Source: Polyodon spathula (lineage: Eukaryota; Chordata; Actinopteri; Acipenseriformes; Polyodontidae). From it: DNA of 64,000 nucleotides. The notes below the pieces were generated by a model that worked only from the letters and a program-made list of their open reading frames with translations, did not search any database and was not told the origin of the DNA. Where the stretch lies: positions 79,522,118 through 79,586,117 of the forward strand of contig NC_054537.1 in assembly GCF_017654505.1 (NCBI RefSeq), read 5' to 3'. Below, one piece after another: positions 48,688 through 61,108 of the stretch (the stretch's first letter is position 1; each line of letters begins with the position of its first letter). Position numbers and translations under genes: made by a program.

Positions 48688-50403
48688 CTACAGCAGAAAG
48701 AAATTAACAGTTCATTCATAGTTGGAGATTATTATATATACTGGTAGTCTAGGCAGATTGATAAGGATGACAAGCAACATTGCAGCCATGACTACTGTCC
48801 ACCTGTTTCAATACATGTTTTGGATCTTAAAGTCGTGCTAACACAATAAATCCAGTAAATCTTAAATTTAAAAATGCTATAAAAGAACCCCATTAAAAAT
48901 GTAATATACTTAAAAGCATGTGTGCCTCTTTCATATAGGAACATGAGAGATCTATGAAGTGATGGTAATGCACATTAGATAATTATGTTGCTAGCTGTAT
49001 GTCATTTGATATGAATAAATAGTTAGAAAGATGCCTAACTGAAAAGTAAACCTCACACAGGCTATGGCTCGAGTATGACATACTGGAAATAGCCAAGACT
49101 AAAACTTACCTCAACTGCAAGACAAGCAGTGATTAAGGTATGTGGAAACATTCCTTTAAAATAATTAGGGAGGGGAGGGGGAGGTCTAATGTCTTGCATC
49201 CTCCTGCCCATCTCCCTAACACAGTATACTATCAGCATTAAAATGTCTTGCCAAAGGGTAATGCATCACACAAAAGCTATATGTAAACCTGTTTTTATCA
49301 TGTTACAGTACCAACAATTTAGCATTAAAAAACTAAAATAACATAAGGAATTCTCAATGATGGTAAAATCCTTCAAAGAATGGGTTATAATATATAAGGT
49401 AATGTAATTTTTATAGCCACAAAAGTCCATGTTTTCTGTAGATTATAAATTTTAGGAAAGATTTATGTTGTCCTATAGAACTAGAACCACACACCGACAG
49501 ATTATATTTCTAAAGCATATATAATTATTTGACCTCTTGTAACTTTATAAAAACACATGCTATATTACAAAACATCCCTTCCCTCTTATTTAATCATTTC
49601 ATCAGCACACTACAGTAGAGATTTCAGGAGGGAACACAAGCTATAATTCAAACCATTAGCGCAGGTATTTGATATTCTCAAATACAAACGAACTTGTTTT
49701 TGAAAATGAGAAAACAAATGATTAAGTTTTTTTTTTTCATTGTAATAACAGGTTTGTGCTGTGACTAGAATGGTTTTGAAACCTTGACACATTCAAGTAA
49801 AAAAATACACATTCCAAAAAGCTACGTGGAAGTGCTGTATTCTTAAACATAGACAATACAATGTAATTCTTAACCCCAGAACTCTACAAATTATCATAAA
49901 TAGTTAAACATGGTACATACTAAACAGTCATAGATTGTATTTAAAAGGTGATAGGAATAAACAGAATCGAATCCTCACATTGACTCATCTTTGTTTGTGT
50001 TGGGACAAGTGTTCAAATGTATTGAAAGGCAATCATTCCTTGTTTTCATTCCAATGGCAGAATTGATAGATGATATGTATAAAACAATGATGCAAAGGAA
50101 ACCAATTCATAAATGAGGTCTGCAATAAACAGCACACAGCTGTACAGATGAGTGTTTATCACCTTCCGTCGTGTACTGCGTTTATTTGACTTGTCAGAGA
50201 TTTCAGCATTACAGTTAATTAATGTATAACAGGTAATTACTTTGTAATTGCTGGTAATTATTGCACATTTAATATACAATGTTAACACATTTTCTTATAT
50301 TTTTTACAGTTTGAAAATGGCTAGTCTTAAGTTTCTTTTTTTCTTCTTTTTAAAATTTAGTTGTTTCCAATTTTTTAACCTGATTTTCTTCCCAATTTAG
50401 TGT

Positions 50404-50812
50404 GCCCAATTATTATCTGTATCATCGGCTCACCGCTCGCAACCCTCCGCTGCCTCTGGGAATGGAGGCTGGAGCACGCGTCCTCCTAAACGTGCTCCTG
50501 CCAATCTGCACTGCAGATCCACAGTGAGGTCACCAGACCCATAGTGCCGGAGGACAACACAGATCTGGAGGCTCCACTGCAGAACCACAGGCGCCCTATC
50601 GGGCGCAGGGGTCGCAGATGCACGGTGAGCCGTGGATTCCCCTGCCGACCTAAGCCCTCCCTACCCGGGCAGCGCTCGGCCAATTGTGCACCACTCACTA
50701 GGAACACCCGGTCATGGTCGGCTGTGACATAGCCTGGACTCGCACCTGTAATCCCCAGACTATAGGGCACATCCTGCACAGCGTGGTGCCACTCAGGAGC
50801 CCTGCAGTCTTA
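50404..50812. repeat. GC-rich interspersed repeat in the TRHR intron
   Basis: A 400-bp block that is clearly more GC-rich than its surroundings, with words such as GGAGGACAACACAGATCTGG and CGGTCATGGTCGGCTGTGAC. It has no convincing ORF (the 50486-50779 and 50544-50732 frames are not recognisable). The sharp composition change suggests an inserted repeat rather than a regulatory island. Confidence 0.55.
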
Positions 50813-50854
50813 AGTTTGTAAAGCTCCTACTTTATAATGATAATATTCATATTA

Positions 50855-51014
50855 CAGTGCTCCCCCTTTATAAGGTGGCCCTTTATGCTGCGGAACAGAT
50901 TATAAGGTGGTACGGTCATGGTCCCATTTGCCCCATTACACTAACACTAGTAGTCTCATTATAAGGTGGAACACAAATGGCTCCCGACTACATTGTTATA
51001 AAGGGGTAGCACTG
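50855..51014. mobile_element. 160-bp MITE with TA target duplication
   Basis: The ends CAGTGCTCCCCCTTTATAA and TTATAAAGGGGTAGCACTG are inverted repeats, each flanked by TA (50853-50854, 51015-51016). TATAAGGTGG is repeated inside. It fits a pogo/Tigger or Tc1-type MITE and lies about 55 bp from the TRHR exon 1 donor. Confidence 0.85.
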
Positions 51015-51068
51015 TACTGATATTAGAATATGAATAATGTAATTTGTATAGCACAAATCCCATCTTAC

Positions 51069-51854
51069 CTGTCTCCTTGATGTAGCTGTGCTGCTGGAGC
51101 ACCGGCTCGATGTCTTGGAGTTAAAAATCTTGTTTCCATGAGAGGTGTCATTTCTCAACTTTTGTGTTTTCTCTTTGGGGTCTGAGGGAATGGGGTTTAA
51201 GAACAGAATTCTTGCAATGAGCCCATATAGAATAGTGGCTAGCATTAGGGGCACCACATAAAATATAGAAAAATCCAGGAAATAAATGGGCAAATAAAGG
51301 TTTCGAGACACTTTGTAGGCACAAACAACTACTGTCACATTGACATAACTGTTCTGTTTGGTGTCTGACAGATAAAACCACATGACACAATAACAGGATG
51401 TGAAAGTCCAGACAAATACGATGATCTTCTTAGCTCTTGAAATTGTGCAGAGGAACTGAGCTTTAATGGGATGACATATCGCTATGTACCTCTCAATGGT
51501 AAAGGCAGTTATTGAACAAGAAGAAGCATTGATCCCCAAATACTGGAGATAAGTAATGCATAAGCATCCTGCATAACCATAAACCCAGGATCCATAGATA
51601 CTTTCTGTGATGTTGGGTAGACCTGCTGCAATAAGAACCATCAGATCAGCTACTGCAAGGCTCACAAGGTAGCAGTTGGTAGGAGTCCTCATGTGCTTGG
51701 TCGTAAGGACTACCAAGACCACCATAATGTTACCCACAATACCTAATCCACAAATGATAATGACCAGTAGAGTACTCACTACCTTGTATTCAATACTTGG
51801 CTCCGTCCAGTTTCCTACAGTCTGGTTATCTTGATAAAAACTCACATTCTCCAT
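51069..51854 (-). CDS. TRHR: Thyrotropin-releasing hormone receptor, coding exon 1 (residues 1-262)
   Basis: This is the first coding exon of a class A GPCR that couples mainly to Gq/11 and responds to the tripeptide TRH at the plasma membrane. The ATG at 51852-51854 has a good Kozak context (AAGATGG). N-glycosylation sequons sit at N3, N10 and N15. TM1 is about residues 27-50 (GN motif at 41-42), TM2 about 61-80, TM3 about 96-118 ending in ERY at 121-123, TM4 about 143-162, TM5 about 189-212. The extracellular-loop disulphide is C97-C178. Two TRH-contact residues known in mammals, Tyr and Asn of TM3, are present as Y105 and N109. The exon ends at Q262 with CAG|GTAAGA in the third intracellular loop just before TM6, the position known for TRHR genes. 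Beyond the splice site the frame runs on only as intron. Synteny with NUDCD1 favours TRHR1 over the TRHR2/3 paralogs. Confidence 0.96.
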
Positions 51855-52388
51855 CTTCAGCTGCAGTTTTCTTTAAATGGTTCTACAGCAGTGAGTCACT
51901 GATCAGCGTTTCCGATTTTTTTTTTTTTTTTTTTTTTTTAAACTGGGAAAACATAATACAGATTGACACGTTTACATATACTGTGTGTACTGGCAATTTA
52001 CTGCATTTTCAATTAAAAGTGTAAGCAAATTGCTTTTTTAGCTTCACTAAAGCATCTATTATAAACAGGTAAAATAGATCAATTATGCAACGTGATTTTA
52101 GGATAGCATCAATATTAAATGCCACTGATATCACGAAATACAATTCAACTCAGTGCCCTGCATTATTTTCAGCCTTAACTCTAACATGACCTTTTGAGAT
52201 ATCGTGCTAAGCATCCACCTACATTCCACCTACAGTTCCACCTACATTCTTTACATTAATTATATTGCGTTTTATTTATTTATTTATTTATTTATTTTAA
52301 TATAAAAAATAAACTTAATTGCATTTGCTGGGTTGAAGATAATTTAAATCAGTTTGGTATACTGGATATATATATAATATATATATAT

Positions 52389-52450
<62 letters not shown>

Positions 52451-52621
52451 CTTACTTTTTTTTTTTTCTTTTCAAGTTTAGTAGTAAGGAAAAGTTTTCA
52501 AACAGTCTGTTTTAAAATTTTACCAGTCTTATGTTACAAAGAATCTTTCTTCCTTGTAAAGAAGGGACACATGATGCTAATGTGACTGTTTGCAGAGTCC
52601 TTCTGCCTGTTTGTTTTTTTT

Positions 52622-52659
<38 letters not shown>

Positions 52660-53564
52660 ATAGCGATCAGAGACAATTTGTGTTACAGGCACATTCAACC
52701 GCGACTAGTCTTCATAAGGAATCGGTAAAACCGCTGTGAAAAGCGATCGCAAGTCGTGTTCCTTCCTCAGCAGCATTAGTGCGTAGTGACTGGCATGTGA
52801 AATGAAGAGAAGCGCAAAATCTGTGTGCAGACTGTTTGGCAAATCAATGAACACGCACTCTTTACTCAGCGTCTCATTACAGTAATACAGAGTACTTCTG
52901 TATTTCAGCAGGTTTTATCCTGTCATGTTATCTGTTTGGTGTTGTGTGGCATGTCATGTCCTGTGCAGTATTAGACGAAGAGCAAGTTCATCTGCCAAGA
53001 ATGACTGGGTAAAGCTGACATTTGCATAAATACGTTCACAAGGCACTTTCACACTATGAAAATCCAAACAGTTGCTATTAAATTAAACTGTGGCTCCTTC
53101 TTCGAAAATTAATATAGTATATGCAGATCACAAATAGATGGTTTTCATTATGTACATTATGCATAACAGTGTTCATCTGTTCTCAAATATTAATAACAAT
53201 TCCACATACTGTATCAATATACGAAAGGCGAGCAGCACCGTAAAGTGCTTAACTACTGCTTTCAAATGCATTTCCTTACCTCTCGTTAACTTTATTAACT
53301 TATTAAAAAAAAAAGTCTTGTGTGGCTCCCAAGTAAGTAGCTTAAATTATGTTTCCCTTGTTTTTTTTTTTTTTTTAACTGTTCCTGTGGTCACTGAAGA
53401 TTTTTTTTTTTTTAATTGATTGCTTTTTAAAAAAAAAAAAAAAAAAACAGCTTTTTAATAAATGTGTTGATTTAGGTTTTTTGACTAATAGTTTAGAAGC
53501 TACTCTTCTGTTATAGTTGCCTACAATAGAGATCTGTAATGTCATACCTTGTCAGTGTCTTTAC
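51855..53564. other. 5' flank of TRHR, non-coding
   Basis: It should hold the TRHR 5' UTR and promoter, but no TATA box or upstream exon could be assigned. It carries T-runs (51917-51939, 52627-52655), a (TTTA)n at about 52270-52299, and a long (TA)n at 52364-52451. Confidence 0.5.
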
Positions 53565-53661
53565 TAGTAAGCACTAGCACCATCTAGTGCCCAGCACTGT
53601 ATTACCAGAAATCAAAAGAAATAACCCAGTGGCAGATCACTAGATGGAGCTACTCTTACTT
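53565..53661. repeat. Short hairpin MITE, copy 1
   Basis: Arms 53565-53589 and 53638-53661 pair (CACTAGCACCATCTAGTG against CACTAGATGGAGCTACTC). It is the same family as 60224-60327. Confidence 0.75.
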
Positions 53662-55188
53662 CTTTTTAGACATTTTAAAGATTTAAAAGCCAGTCAACAT
53701 GTTGGAAGGCAACTAGAACTTACAATAAGAACCACTCAGTCCAGAAACATCATCAAAAAAGTAAGAAGATTTTAAACTAATACTCTTTCTAAATATTTGA
53801 AATAGTGTATCAGTTCAAAGTTACTAATATTCAGATGCACATGAAAGTGCAAGGAAAAAAAAAACAACAACACTTCAAATGTATATATTATGCAATGTTC
53901 CATTAGCTTATTTAGGGTACAGTTGCCCTGACTGTGCATCCTTGAGCTATAGTGTGGGTGATGTGGAGGCAGTTCATTTAAAATGATTCAGTGCTTTAAG
54001 ACATGATAGTGCATTAGATAAGCAATTAAGGAACCCACTACTCTGTATTTATGGGCAATTATTTCATTAGCTACAACCAATTTAAAATGCATGCACATTT
54101 GACAGCATTTATAGCAATTGAGGTAGCATTGGTCAAAAGTCTCTACTGGTAAACTCTCTTAACAAAGTGGAACAGAAATGTTCAAATTGTCCTTTTAATT
54201 TAAAGACAGATTTTCATGCTGCATCTTGTTAACCTATTTTAGTCAATACAATGATGATGGAATGGTCTTTGCATGAAGCTTTTTTAAAACTAAATTAAAA
54301 TATTTGAAGTTTAATATTCAAGTCTGTGTAATTGCCCCAAGAAACAACTCACTTTTCAGGGTTAGGTTGGACAGTGCACCTCTAAAGACCTGGGTTATTA
54401 TTTAGACTCACAGGTGAAATGAGTTTGGTGGTTAAAACTCTGACAGATGGGAGGTTTCAATCACATAATACAAACTAGATGGTTAGTCCTTGTTACTTAT
54501 TATTACAATTACAGTACCTTGAAGGTTACAGTCATGCCAGTACAAATATTGAAAACTGTCTGATTTATTGACTGAGTATATAATTCCTTATACCAGATGT
54601 ATCTTTATTTTTTATTGATTAGTTCTTGGTAAATGGACATATTACCCCAAACACTTCCTACTCAACTGACAAAAAGATGGATTTGCCCAATAGTTCCAGG
54701 AACATTGTATGGCATTTCAATCTATATTTTTCCACCTTCACTGTTATCAAACTATCCCTTAGGGAAGGAAAATATATTTTCTAAATATATTGACATCAAA
54801 TATATTGTCATTTTAATCTTAAGGTTTTAAATATTCTTGTCTGTTTATGTGTTGTTTTTTGCAATTGTATAGCTACCAACTACATTAAAAGTATTCACAT
54901 GTAAAAAAAAAAAAAAACAAAACAAAACAAAACAAAAAAAAACCTAATATTAGAGTATGACTTATATATTGTACAATATAATGAAAATATATTGGCATAT
55001 ATTCTGTAATACATTTTGTAATCGTCAATATATTACATTATATTTCTCAATGTATTAAAATATATTTTTTGTTCCTTAAGGGATGTGCCTATTGAGGTGA
55101 TATGGAATGAATTATACCATTAGCACCTTTCCTCCACAGAACAGAACTTCTAAGCATTTAAAAAAAAATGTTAATTTAGCAACGGTAA
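53662..55188. other. Non-coding sequence
   Basis: AT-rich, with an A-rich (CAAAA)n stretch at about 54903-54942 that may be a retroposon tail. The ORF at 54633-54830 is unsupported. Confidence 0.5.
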
Positions 55189-55262
55189 TATCAATCAATC
55201 AATCAGTCTTTATTTTATATAGCGCCTTTCATAGTGGACCACCATCACAAACGCTTTACAAG
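55189..55262 (-). mobile_element. SINE 3' tail fragment
   Basis: Contains CTTTCATAGTGGACCACCAT and (TCAA)n. It matches the tail region of the SINE at 45680. Confidence 0.65.
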
Positions 55263-55951
55263 ATAATGAGGAACAATGCAAATACATTAAATACAGGCAT
55301 ATTACATTAAATACAAGGCTAGGATGTGAATTCTAAACATTGTGGATGTGTGTGTCATACAGAATCATACGAATAAGATGGAGTGACAAACCTGAAATTG
55401 CAATTTAGACAACAGCTAATAACAGATATCAGGCTTAAAGAGCATTGAGAGCAAAAGAGAACATAATTAGTGTAAGTCAGGACTTTAGCAGCTGACAATT
55501 GGATTAGACACGTCTTCTGTAAAACGGGAGACTGGGCAGGAAGGTATTAACACGGTCTGATCTACATGAAAAAGGAAAGGATTACTTTATATACATTACT
55601 TTATATACTTTATATACACTGTAGATGAATTACTTGATATACATTTTCAAAGTTGCCAGACAAATACAAACATAAACATGCTCCTAATACAGTAATAATG
55701 TATACAATTGCAAATTAAAGAGTGTTCAAATGATTAAAATATTTCATTGTAAAAGTTAAAGCCTGCATGATCTCCACATCAGTAGTAATACATATTAAAA
55801 ATATATTTTAGGTACAAAAGCCCACCACAAAGGTTTCTTACCAAATACTCTACAAGTAGCTTGGATGCCAACACTTATAAAGACAAGACTCTATTGCTAT
55901 TGACAGATATCACTGTTTATACAAATATATAAAATATTTGTAATATAACAT

Positions 55952-56160
55952 GTGGAATAAGAACATAAGAAAAGTTTGGGAATGAGAAAAGACCATCGTA
56001 GTATCAAGGCTCATCCCTTGTTAGCACACCATTCTCCCATATCTAGGTGGGGTCTAACTAGGTCAATGTATATCTTAGCATAACCTCTCTAGACTTGAAC
56101 TTCAAGCTTTTTGCAACATTGCCTAACATTCTATTTGCCCTTCAAGATGCTTTTAATGAC
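55952..56160 (-). mobile_element. LINE 3' end fragment (CR1/L2-like)
   Basis: Begins AAGAACATAAGAAAAGTTTG, like the start of the LINE 3' end at 63443, but then diverges. It is probably a different subfamily in the minus orientation. Confidence 0.45.
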
Positions 56161-57504
56161 GGCTCCACTTACCCTAAGATCCTTTCCCCCTTTTTACATC
56201 CCGTTTATTTTGTACTTATAACCTGGATTTTTACACCCAGCGATCGTTACAATGCAATACTTTAAATTTCTGCGGTTTCAGAGTCCACTATTTCCCCAAG
56301 TTTGCTATCGTATTTAAAAAAAAAATAATAATAACAAAAAACATACTTTTGTTTAAAAAAAAATACAACTATATGTACATAATAAGTACAATAAAAAAAA
56401 AAAAAAAAAAAACACTTATTAAATGGCAAAAGTGTTCTGTAACAATATATATTTAGGATGCGACATCTGTGAGTAAGCAATCTACTTCACAACGCCAAAG
56501 AAATTGCGCTTTTCGCTCTTGAAGGTCAGATTAGTCAGCCTACTACTGGTATTGTTCAAACCTAAAGATTATGTTAAAACGTGGCTAGTCAAAGGTCGGC
56601 ATGCAGCTGCCAACACCAACACCAAGGCACAAAACTAACAAACATTTATGGAAGATACTATAAATCAAGGTCAGTACATCAGGTCTAGAAACAAAAAAGC
56701 TATCCCTCTTCCTCAACGATGCAATCGTGTACCTTGTTGTTTACAAATGACCCTCTGCCTATAATATTGTTGCTGTTATAAATAAGCTTACTGTAACTCT
56801 TAATATTGCGTCCATCATTTTGCATATACGTCTATAATTATCTGGGTCCGTCTTATTCCCCCTTTTTAAAAATGTCAGGGCAGCACAGGGTTAAAATACA
56901 AGCTTAATATTTAGATACAGTAGAGTTTACAGTACAGTATCTCTTTTGGCCTTCGTCCATTTTTACTATTTAAGCATAGCTGTATTCTTCTCAATTTTTT
57001 TTCCCTCTTCCTTCTTTCCTGCAAGTCTCCTTGGGTCCTATTCATAAAAGTACTTGCTGACTGCCGTAATAAAACAAATTTTGTTTAAAACTAACGAAAG
57101 TCATCCATATTGCCATTCATTAAATGATCTGAGAATACGGGCGACTGTCGCAAAGCGCTTTATGAACGGGTATACTGTCGTTCAAGAATGAAAATCGGTA
57201 GCTGTTGCAAAAAGAAAAATGGAATCCACCGACAGTGCTACCGAACCACGAGTCTGCAGCTGCCAGTCACGGGCAGTTTGCAAAATCTGATTCCGATGCC
57301 CCTATCACGTCTGCCAGAAATTCAGGATATGTCATAATTTAGAAAAAATAAATAAATTGTATTTTTATTTTTGTTTGGCAACACTGATAAACACATTTCC
57401 ATACGTACACATAAGATTTCCATTCTTAACTGCAGGACCAATAAATAAGTAAATAAATAAACAAAAAGCACTGTTTGAATAATACTGTAATTCTAATAAT
57501 AATA

Positions 57505-57543
<39 letters not shown>

Positions 57544-60223
57544 CCCTGCTTAAAGCAGGTAGTCAATCCTACACGTGCGGGTCAATTTACATGTGAAATG
57601 GCAGAATTACTCCAATAAATCAGGTTTTTGGCCGAAAAAAATGGCCACACAGGGTAAATCTTATTCACTCGTGTAAGTGACAAAACACACAGGAAAATCC
57701 ACGCCCAGTTTCGAATGGAAACCCGCATTTCACTGCAAAGGTTAATGAGCGTGTTTATTCTTAACTGTAAATATTGCAGGGGAGCAGGTCAGTTATTATT
57801 GTGGATTCCAAGACGGCAGAAAATAATGGCTGATGGGCGATTTCATGGTTAGCAATGGTGTAGTTCACCTTAATGATAATGCGGGTGGCTTTTTTTTTTT
57901 TTTTAATATTGTGTTTTGCTGTGTCTGGTCTGTCATGTTGTATATCTCTTGTGGATTTACAGTTCTGCATAATATCACTTACCATGAACTGCGTTATGCC
58001 CGTGTTATAGTATTAATGCAGCTCCTTGCTGCTTAAATGTCTAACTGAATTAATTCCCGTCCTTTTTTTGGATCCCAGCTATGTCCAAAGACAACGCATG
58101 TCTGCCCTCCACGTTAATAAATATAGTTGGTGAACTGGATGTCATGAGTCAGCTCGATCGCCCAAAACAGTGCAACAAACATCCAACAAGTTGTTGATGC
58201 ACTCTCAGAACTGACCAAATAAAATTGCAAATGAACGTAGTGACTGTGTTTTATTTGTTTGCATCATTAATATTTGACACAACAGTAAATCCAACACAAC
58301 TTAAAAGAAGGAGAGAATCTCTGACAACACGAGACTCCTCAGATTGCTCCTGTCTGATTGAAACTGGCAGTTGAGGTAACCTTCACTGTTGCCAAGTCCT
58401 CTATAATAAGCAGAATTGGGCTTGTTTTTGAGAATCGCCGGTTGGAACTTGCATAAACACCTATACTTTAACATTCGCTTGTTTTGAAAGGCAGATTCGC
58501 TTTTTGTTTCTTTTTCTCGTGAGACAAAGAGCTCTGCCTCTCCCACTCATTATCCCTGGGTTTACCAATCTAAAAATGTATCATTTTTACGCAAAACAAC
58601 TCTCCATGAAGTCTTCTTTAGGGCCATACTTTCTAGTATTAAAGCCTGTGTTTCTTTGACTTAAATATAACACACAAAATATCTAATATCTCCAGAAAGC
58701 AAGCATTTTACAGCATACAACCAAGTGTACTTCAATGTACATTTTCTATACTTAAAAAAAAAAAACAGAACATTTTGTTACTTGAACAATATAAGCAGTT
58801 TTATGCAACAATCATTAACTTTTCCCATACACAACAGCATGAAAACGTTGTGTTATTTGCGCCCCCTAGGGAAATTTTCTAAATACAGCATTATCTGTAC
58901 TTGTTGAATACACTCTGGTTTTAGTCACAATACCATACACAGCAGGTAGGCTGTTATTTCTGCCAGGTGGATTCAGGAATCATTGTCCCATTTACTGCCC
59001 TATTCCCTGGACTGTGTACAGTATATTCAGTAATTCTATTTTCATTTTTTTTTTGGTTTTTGGTTTGCTATTTTGTGGTGTTGGGAGCGATGTTTACATT
59101 TAAAAGGTTAAACACTCAATCATACTTTAAGATATTCAGTCGTACTAAATCAAATATATTGATCCTTACTATACATAAGATATATAAAAGTCATAATTAT
59201 GATGAGGCAAAATACCCATTTGATTTCCCAAACTCCTATCCAATTTTCCATCTTAACCCTGCAGGATACAAAGACAATTGTACAAATTGTGCCAACTTGT
59301 GCAGTGGTTTTGTGGTCTGAAAGCATGACAAACAGAATGTAACAGCCCTGATCTTGAGTACACTGAATCTAGATGGGTCAGTATTTAGTTCCGACACAAA
59401 TTAGATTAATTAAATAGACCCATATATTGATTGTAAATATATTTGGTAATAGAGAAAGTTGGAAGATACAATAAAGCCAATGTCATCTTATCAGACACAC
59501 CATATGATGCAAAATCGGTGATCCTGTCTGCAAGTATTTTGCTATAAACTATAATTGTATATCCATTAAAATATGTTCACACACACAATGTAGATATTCA
59601 AATGTTAAGGAACACTATATATCGTAAAGAAAAATAGCTCATTTTAGACTATGAGGCTATTATACATTTCATTTGAAAGCCCTAGCTTCTCAATAACGCT
59701 AGCAACCACTGATGAAATGAGGTAATTCCATTAGCTATTTTAGTCTTGATGCATTAATGTTATTAAGGCAGTTTTTCAAAAGGGACATGCCCAGCTTTAA
59801 TAGATTCTCAGCTCAGGGTAAGATTAAGTTATCTGTCTCAGCAAAAGATTTAAAGTTGGATAATGAACTTTGTAACTCGAACCTTGCACTTGTTCATTAT
59901 ATTAAATGTCCTTATACCTAGTCGTCGAGAAGAGAAGGAAAAACAAACAAAAAAGTTACAGTCTAAGTATAAAAAACTTGTATTGCTCAATGTTAAAGAG
60001 TAGTTGATTCAAATAAAAAAAAACGATGTTTACTGACCCCTTCCATTTTTACAATGTCTGAAATCCTTCTTAATGGTTCGAATTGTAAATATTCACATTT
60101 TGTGTTTTTCATTTTTGATAGGTCTGTGTTAAGGTGACTTGAGTTCAGGAACTGCTCTTCAGTTTTATTTGCCTGACATAGACATATGCACTGTAGGTTA
60201 GATCAGCCAAAGAGTCTTTATAT
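56161..60223. other. Non-coding stretch
   Basis: Contains an (AAT)n microsatellite at about 57494-57543 and A- or T-runs at 56392-56411 and 57892-57904. ORFs at 56262-56480, 57761-58036, 58301-58546 and 58967-59320 have no supported content. Confidence 0.5.
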
Positions 60224-60327
60224 TAGTAAGCACCAGCACCATCTAGTGAACAGAAGTGTTTTGCCGGTAAAACTAAAGGAATCTTGCTTTACAGTGGCAG
60301 TCCACTAGATGGTGCTAGCACTTACTT
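60224..60327. repeat. Short hairpin MITE, copy 2
   Basis: Arms 60224-60248 and 60303-60327 pair CACCATCTAGTG with CACTAGATGGTG. Same family as 53565-53661. Confidence 0.78.
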
Positions 60328-60418
60328 AAATACACTGCGTGGTTTAGCCTAGTTGAAATATATCTAGGTAACAAGAACTAAAGAAAGCTCCTGAATCCAA
60401 TTAAAGCACTATAACACA

Positions 60419-60419
60419 G

Positions 60420-60483
<64 letters not shown>
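60419..60483. repeat. (TTA)n microsatellite
   Basis: About 21 uninterrupted trinucleotide units. Confidence 0.95.
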
Positions 60484-60485
<2 letters not shown>

Positions 60486-60879
60486 AAATTTTAGTATTTG
60501 CAATTACACCCACACAGATAATAGTGTAAAGTGTAAGCCAGCCAGTCCCTTAGCAATTAGTTGGAGTTAGTTTGTAAAATAACACATACAATTAGCAAAC
60601 ATGCAAACAATACAAGAGACGTTTTTTGACTGATTTATATTCTAGTGCTGCAAAAAATAATCAGAAAATGCTGTGGGCAGATCTGTGAAAACCACATGCT
60701 ATTAATGAAAACATTTCATCAGGAATGCATATGTGTCAGATTATAAATGGGGCACATAACACATTTCTTCACTTCATTATTTTTAGCTATATGGTAGTCT
60801 TAGCACTATTTTTGTTATAATAGGAAGTTACGCGAGGTTACGTCAGAAATGGGATCTTCAATGCTGAAGCCTAGTGAAC

Positions 60880-61108
60880 ATAAGGTGCGGCTTTCTGACT
60901 TTCCATGCAAAAAACAAAAAACAAAAAACATAGTGTTTGGTCAGTTTGCACAGCTTTTTAGCATGAAAAGGCGATTTACCCACCTTTTTAAGTCTTGCTG
61001 TGTTTTGGCCGTGAATTCCCTGTAGCATAAGGACTGTGTGTGACAGGTACGCGCTACGTCACATTCTCACGACAATGAGTATTTGGAGTTTCTAAACTGC
61101 ATGGAAAC
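60880..61108. mobile_element. MITE right-half related to 44809-45325
   Basis: Shares TTTTTAGTCTTGCTGTGTTTTGGC-like internal words and the right tip TTTCTAAACTGCATGGAAACC with the earlier element. The left tip is not clear. Confidence 0.5.

Larger units (their letters stand above)
48688..51068 (-). other. TRHR: TRHR intron between coding exons
   Basis: A 2.4-kb phase-0 intron with GT-AG ends on the minus strand. It contains a GC-rich interspersed repeat (50404-50812), a 160-bp MITE just downstream of the donor (50855-51014), and otherwise AT-rich sequence with no recognisable coding potential. ORFs at 49610-49792 and 50046-50288 have no recognisable content. Confidence 0.9.

Noticed and set aside
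58967..59320. 117-aa plus-strand ORF with a hydrophobic N-terminal half
   Set aside because: No family resemblance, low-complexity start, no splice or synteny support.
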